Shown here: positions 62,701 through 64,000 of the stretch, one piece after another | Layout of the letters: each line of letters starts with the position of its first letter | How positions within the stretch are numbered: position 1 is the first letter of the stretch | Source of the DNA: Gammaproteobacteria bacterium | Lineage (GTDB): Bacteria > Pseudomonadota > Gammaproteobacteria > Xanthomonadales > SZUA-36 | NCBI GenBank assembly: GCA_021772915.1 | Contig: JAJFLB010000016.1 | Coordinates: 101,984-165,983, forward strand | DNA: 64,000 nucleotides | Direction: 5' to 3' | Position numbers and translations under genes: made by a program | The notes under the pieces: generated by a model | What the model saw: only the letters and a program-made list of their open reading frames with translations | Database searches by the model: none | What the model was told of the DNA's origin: nothing

Positions 62701-63802
62701 CTCCCATCTCTTCCAGAAGATGATCTTTCGGGAACAGATCCCGGACGCCGCTGGCATGGCAACAAAATCCCTGTCCTACAATCTGCTCGCAAGGCGTTCC
62801 GGCAAGGTCATAAATGATGGGCAATTTCACCGGCTTGTTATGTGCATATCCTCCAACAATGTTGATCTGGTCCCGGTTTTTAACCATTTCACCAATCAGG
62901 GCGTACTCCACCCCCAGAGACTGCGATATATGGCGCCCCACATTGTTAAAAAACTCCTTTCCACTTAACGCTGAAAAGGCGCTGGCCAGTTCATGCATGG
63001 CTCGCTGCGTTTCCAGCCGCTCTTCGATACTTCGGACTACGCCCAATTCAACATGTCGCTCCTGGCTAACCATGGGAACGGTCTTAAACTCAACGGGGAT
63101 ACGCTCGCCAGTGCGATGAATCAGAGTGATCTCTGTGGTACGTCCCGAAGCACTTCCTTTGGGGTTGGCCATGAGTTCCGCCAGATTTGGTAAGCTGTCA
63201 TGTTCTATCAGACCGGAATCAACAACAGTTCGCCCGATTAGGTCTTCACGGGAGAAGCCGGTCAGTAATTCCACTTGCTGATTGCAATCAACGAAACGCC
63301 CCCCCTGCTTACGTTCGAACAAGAACATCGCTTCGGAGGTGTTTTCAAACATGGCGCGAAAACGTTTTTCACTCTCCTGCAATCGATTTTCAGCCATTTG
63401 CCGCCGTTTTGAATTCTCCACCAACCGAATGGCTTTTTTGACGGCCTGGATGAGTCGGCCAAGGTCATCTTTCGGAATAAAATCGTGCGCGCCATTTTGC
63501 AACAGATCGACAACATGATCGGGCTCTACCGCACCTGAGACAATCACGAAGGGCAGGTAGGATTCACTTTGCTTGAGTATTTCCAGCGCAGCACTGGCAC
63601 CGAAACCGGGAATTACCAAGTCACAAACTACACAGTCCCACTGCTGTTCCTTTATCGCCGTGTGTAGTTCCGCTGCACTATCTATGCGCTCCAGTTCAAG
63701 TGCTGGCCACTCTTTTCTAAGTTTAACCCCAACCAGACGCGCATCGCTTTCTGAGTCGTCTATGACCAACACACGCAACATTTTTGGCATCGGTTTACTC
63801 AT
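59747..63802 (-). CDS. Very large REC-PAS/GAF hybrid histidine kinase
   Basis: About 1351 residues with ATG 63802 (AAGGTG upstream; the frame is open nine codons further). Order: N-terminal receiver ([13 protein letters not shown], phospho-Asp in [12 protein letters not shown]), PAS, GAF-like (~265-420, with [10 protein letters not shown]), then about four PAS units with [24 protein letters not shown] and [13 protein letters not shown], coiled coil, DHp with His ~977 ([16 protein letters not shown]), ATPase (GGTGLGLTI) and a C-terminal receiver ([18 protein letters not shown]). No membrane helix, so it senses inside the cell. Its start overlaps the stop of an upstream receiver-ending gene by 4 bp. 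Confidence 0.92.
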   Translation of the reverse strand: MSKPMPKMLRVLVIDDSESDARLVGVKLRKEWPALELERIDSAAELHTAIKEQQWDCVVCDLVIPGFGASAALEILKQSESYLPFVIVSGAVEPDHVVDLLQNGAHDFIPKDDLGRLIQAVKKAIRLVENSKRRQMAENRLQESEKRFRAMFENTSEAMFLFERKQGGRFVDCNQQVELLTGFSREDLIGRTVVDSGLIEHDSLPNLAELMANPKGSASGRTTEITLIHRTGERIPVEFKTVPMVSQERHVELGVVRSIEERLETQRAMHELASAFSALSGKEFFNNVGRHISQSLGVEYALIGEMVKNRDQINIVGGYAHNKPVKLPIIYDLAGTPCEQIVGQGFCCHASGVRDLFPKDHLLEEMGAEAYMGSPLFDSLGNPVGLLMVLHGESIENPDIGESLLKIFSARVVVEIERERSEAALKRSQEVLEETSTIAKVGGWTLDAKTQVFEWTDQVFHIHGLQVGEPPTLEEATNFYRAEDRPRMAALVESAFEDGEAWDDEFRLITTSGKQVWTRSIGRPVVEDGSVISLTGAIQDISRYKEAEEELKQYELIVSNSSDMLALLDKNYVYLAANEGYLKAFGKKRDELLGSTALEVFGEDQFYTSIKPNAELCLGGQEVRFQIWYEFPVTGNRCMDVSYVGHLGSDGKTEGFTVTGRDMTKLKEMELKLSKLALAVEQSPESIMITDVDARIEYVNEAFVRTSGYDLTEVTGKNPSILQSGKTPPETYQDMWRELMKGRSWRGEFFNIAKDGTEYTEFVHMAPLKQDDGKTTHFLAVKADITEQNQLNQELDEYRNHLEELVEQRTTELSVATRTAEAANLALTASEARFRQAAQIAKIGHWRYDENKHMYIHVSEEYARIFGFSAKEYLARYPDVGGAWKLVHKKDRERLREAYAKKVATVMEYRIISRDGKARHVREHVAYSKGDNGENFSEGTLQDITESKEAEMELRAAKDAAESANLAKGSFLANMSHEIRTPMNAIIGLTHLLKGGDLNAEQFSQLTKIDNSAQHLLSIISDILDLSKIEADKLSLEHSDFSLDQILTNVREVFGDQLQVKGVAFEIDLGDAPARINGDPTRLRQILLNYTGNAVKFTAQGKIVLRVRVSEQTERGFLLRFEIQDSGIGISPEKLATLFNAFEQADESTTRKYGGTGLGLTINNRLVQLMGGNLGVESELGQGSTFWFTARFGQAKSTMKVETADTDVGMAPKLGQQHAGARILLAEDNEINAEVAISLLSNQGLLVKVAKNGRDAVAMAGNSAYDLILMDVQMPEMDGLEATRLIRSLNISSAANKPIPVLAMTANVFAEDRQACLEAGMNDFVAKPVEPEDLFSTIAKWLPTVIEIRTT

Positions 63803-64000
63803 AACAACACCTTCCGGGACCCCAGCCACATTGCAATGGTTGCAAACAGCTTTTCGGGTACCACCGGCTTGGCAATAAAATCATTCATACCCGCCTCCTG
63901 GCAGGCTTGGCGATCCTCGGCAAACACATTCGCAGTCATCGCCAGGATGGGTAACTCGGCGTTCTCCTTACGGATCACCCGGGTCGCCTCCAGACCATCC
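63799..64000 (-). CDS. Receiver domain, C-terminal part (cut by window end)
   Basis: About 66 residues are visible: [37 protein letters not shown] and [15 protein letters not shown], then a short tail. This is the second half of a receiver, probably the end of another hybrid kinase. It is very similar, also in DNA, to the C-terminal receiver of the gene at 59747-63802 ([18 protein letters not shown] there), so the two arose by duplication. Its stop overlaps that gene's start as ATGA, so they share a transcript. Confidence 0.88.
   Translation of the reverse strand, partial: DGLEATRVIRKENAELPILAMTANVFAEDRQACQEAGMNDFIAKPVVPEKLFATIAMWLGSRKVLL

Noticed and set aside
1-64000. tRNA, rRNA, prophage, integrase or complete insertion sequence
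   Set aside because: No such gene or structure was seen on either strand.

Overview
The window looks like chromosome from a free-living, Gram-negative gammaproteobacterium. It carries two TonB-dependent receptors, a FadL-type porin, Mla/MCE lipid transport, an RND pump, several lipoproteins and many acyl-CoA enzymes. It also has the O2-independent ubiquinone genes ubiT/ubiU/ubiV, which are typical of facultatively anaerobic Proteobacteria. Genes are tightly packed, often with 1-4 bp overlaps. There is no phage, complete insertion sequence, tRNA, rRNA or CRISPR array.

Layout. (1) 1-6486: a fatty-acid-type degradation operon with two acyl-CoA dehydrogenases, two SDRs, a MaoC hydratase and a thiolase, facing an ACAD10/11-type phosphotransferase. 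(2) 6661-14077: a penicillin-acylase-family lipoprotein, a FadL porin and an mlaE-mlaF-MCE-lipoprotein operon. (3) 14385-22596: a TonB receptor, then a signalling operon: Popeye-like membrane cyclic-nucleotide sensor, DUF3307 protein, a DHp-REC-class III cyclase-PilZ-like fusion, a single-domain receiver and a hybrid histidine kinase. (4) 22631-32510: a lipoprotein, lipid kinase, sulfotransferase, FMN glutamate-synthase-like protein, FabH-like KASIII, FemAB-like protein, POT transporter, FabG-like SDR and MaoC. (5) 32632-41108: a polyester/acyl-CoA operon (secreted PHA depolymerase, two paired MaoC-like subunits, CoA ligase, alpha/beta hydrolase, divergent KASIII) next to a TetR regulator and a TonB receptor. 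(6) 41177-44394: an MFS transporter, nucleoside hydrolase and ribokinase. (7) 44546-49401: an anaerobic quinone island, ubiT-rquA divergent from ubiU-ubiV-ubiD, with one FNR-type box midway. (8) 49522-55270: an RND pump, its adaptor, a divergent TetR with a clear operator, and an SDR. (9) 55278-64000: a two-component cluster of REC-HPt, NarL-type regulator, two large hybrid kinases and a cut-off receiver.

Some genes work together visibly. The quinone island joins oxygen-independent ubiquinone synthesis (UbiT/U/V plus UbiD) to conversion of ubiquinone into rhodoquinone (RquA), with promoter geometry that predicts shared FNR control. The cyclase operon puts a predicted nucleotide cyclase next to a membrane protein with a cyclic-nucleotide-binding fold and a kinase that could drive it. 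A family of short palindromic (REP-like) elements, 15 copies in seven intergenic clusters, runs through the window; five genes end on the TAG of the element's own GTAGGACC terminus.
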